A DNA stretch of 64,000 nucleotides. Source: an uncultured Blautia sp. Lineage in GTDB: Bacteria > Bacillota > Clostridia > Lachnospirales > Lachnospiraceae. Numbering within the stretch: position 1 is the first letter of the stretch; the number at the start of each line of letters is the position of its first letter. Where the stretch lies: the NCBI GenBank assembly GCA_946557785.1, contig CAMNTH010000009.1:53263-117262 (forward strand), read 5' to 3'. The position numbers were made by a program, and so were the translations under genes. Below the pieces are notes generated by a model, which saw only the letters and a list, made by a program, of their open reading frames with translations, was not told the origin of the DNA and did no database searches. Below, one piece after another: positions 63,923 through 64,000 of the stretch.

Positions 63923-63948
63923 CCCGGCAAGATTTGATTCCTGCCGGG
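63923..63948. terminator. Hairpin near the right edge
   Basis: CCCGGCA (63923-63929) pairs with TGCCGGG (63942-63948), followed by CTTAAATTTTTC on the plus strand. A plausible terminator for a gene to the left or right in the inferred element. Confidence 0.6.
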
Positions 63949-64000
63949 CTTAAATTTTTCTTTTGTATTTTGTTTATTATTTACACAAACGATACATATA

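Larger units (their letters stand above)
63434..64000. other. Gene-free right edge of the window
   Basis: No convincing gene occurs here. The stretch holds the upstream region of the two-component operon, a terminator hairpin, a tRNA 3' fragment, a 12-bp tandem repeat and a second hairpin, each listed separately. The sequence between 63702 and 63825 is AT-rich without clear signals. Confidence 0.7.

Overview
The window looks like chromosomal DNA from a low-to-mid-GC anaerobic gut Firmicute of the family Lachnospiraceae (Blautia-like). This is inferred from protein content and style: AGGAGG-type ribosome binding sites, consensus sigma-A promoters, a GGGtGRT protein beside a NifU-like scaffold, TraX and DUF3825 proteins, a two-gene SufBC (Sms-type) Fe-S system, a giant fused acyl-CoA dehydratase activase, and no respiratory genes. 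Genus and species cannot be fixed from the sequence alone.

Layout. 0-5.6 kb: the end of a LytTR response regulator, a GHKL sensor kinase downstream of a secreted GH5 endoglucanase, an acyl-CoA thioesterase, an overlapping pair of tiny genes and a MATE exporter. 5.8-9.5 kb: a graveyard of broken genes. It holds a frameshifted Cys-rich gene, a decayed unknown gene, an IS91-type element reduced to fragments, a truncated small membrane gene after an intact DUF2089 gene, an IS21 istA remnant, and an integrase with a frameshift and a lost catalytic Arg. 9.6-14.2 kb: the GGGtGRT/NifU-like pair, then an esterase, a broken esterase and an ATP-grasp ligase. 14.4-20 kb: TraX, a GlmU-like acyltransferase, topoisomerase III, a formate/nitrite channel and Asd. 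20-24.7 kb: an operon joining a flippase-like membrane protein, PssA, Psd, QueH and ArgH. 24.8-28.5 kb: a two-gene ABC importer without a binding protein, an acidic surface protein and a second MATE protein. 28.6-32.8 kb: DUF3825, then SmsC, SmsB, an unknown membrane protein and a three-cysteine LarE. 33-40.7 kb: a homocysteine methyltransferase, then potABCD followed by a PTS enzyme I and a DUF362 ferredoxin. 40.7-44.2 kb: tRNA-Thr(CGT), a branching-enzyme paralogue with apparently lost catalytic residues, and a fructokinase. 44.2-51 kb: leuB-ilvD-ilvB-serC-serA under one strong promoter with a palindromic operator candidate. 51-63.4 kb: YajC, Tgt, the 1409-residue activase, a lipid flippase, Ung, HisF/HisH and an OmpR-type two-component system. 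The last 0.5 kb holds a tRNA 3' fragment that looks like an attachment site of an element lying to the right.

How the genes work together. The intact genes are mostly housekeeping and biosynthetic: branched-chain amino acids, serine, arginine, aspartate-family amino acids, phosphatidylethanolamine, queuosine (QueH and Tgt) and polyamine uptake. Iron-sulfur biology recurs: SmsCB, the NifU-like protein, LarE, QueH, IlvD, the activase and the DUF362 ferredoxin. The most promising less-described units are the smsC-smsB-unknown-larE operon, the NifU-like/GGGtGRT pair, the pseudoenzyme-like GlgB, and the overlapping pair of tiny genes.
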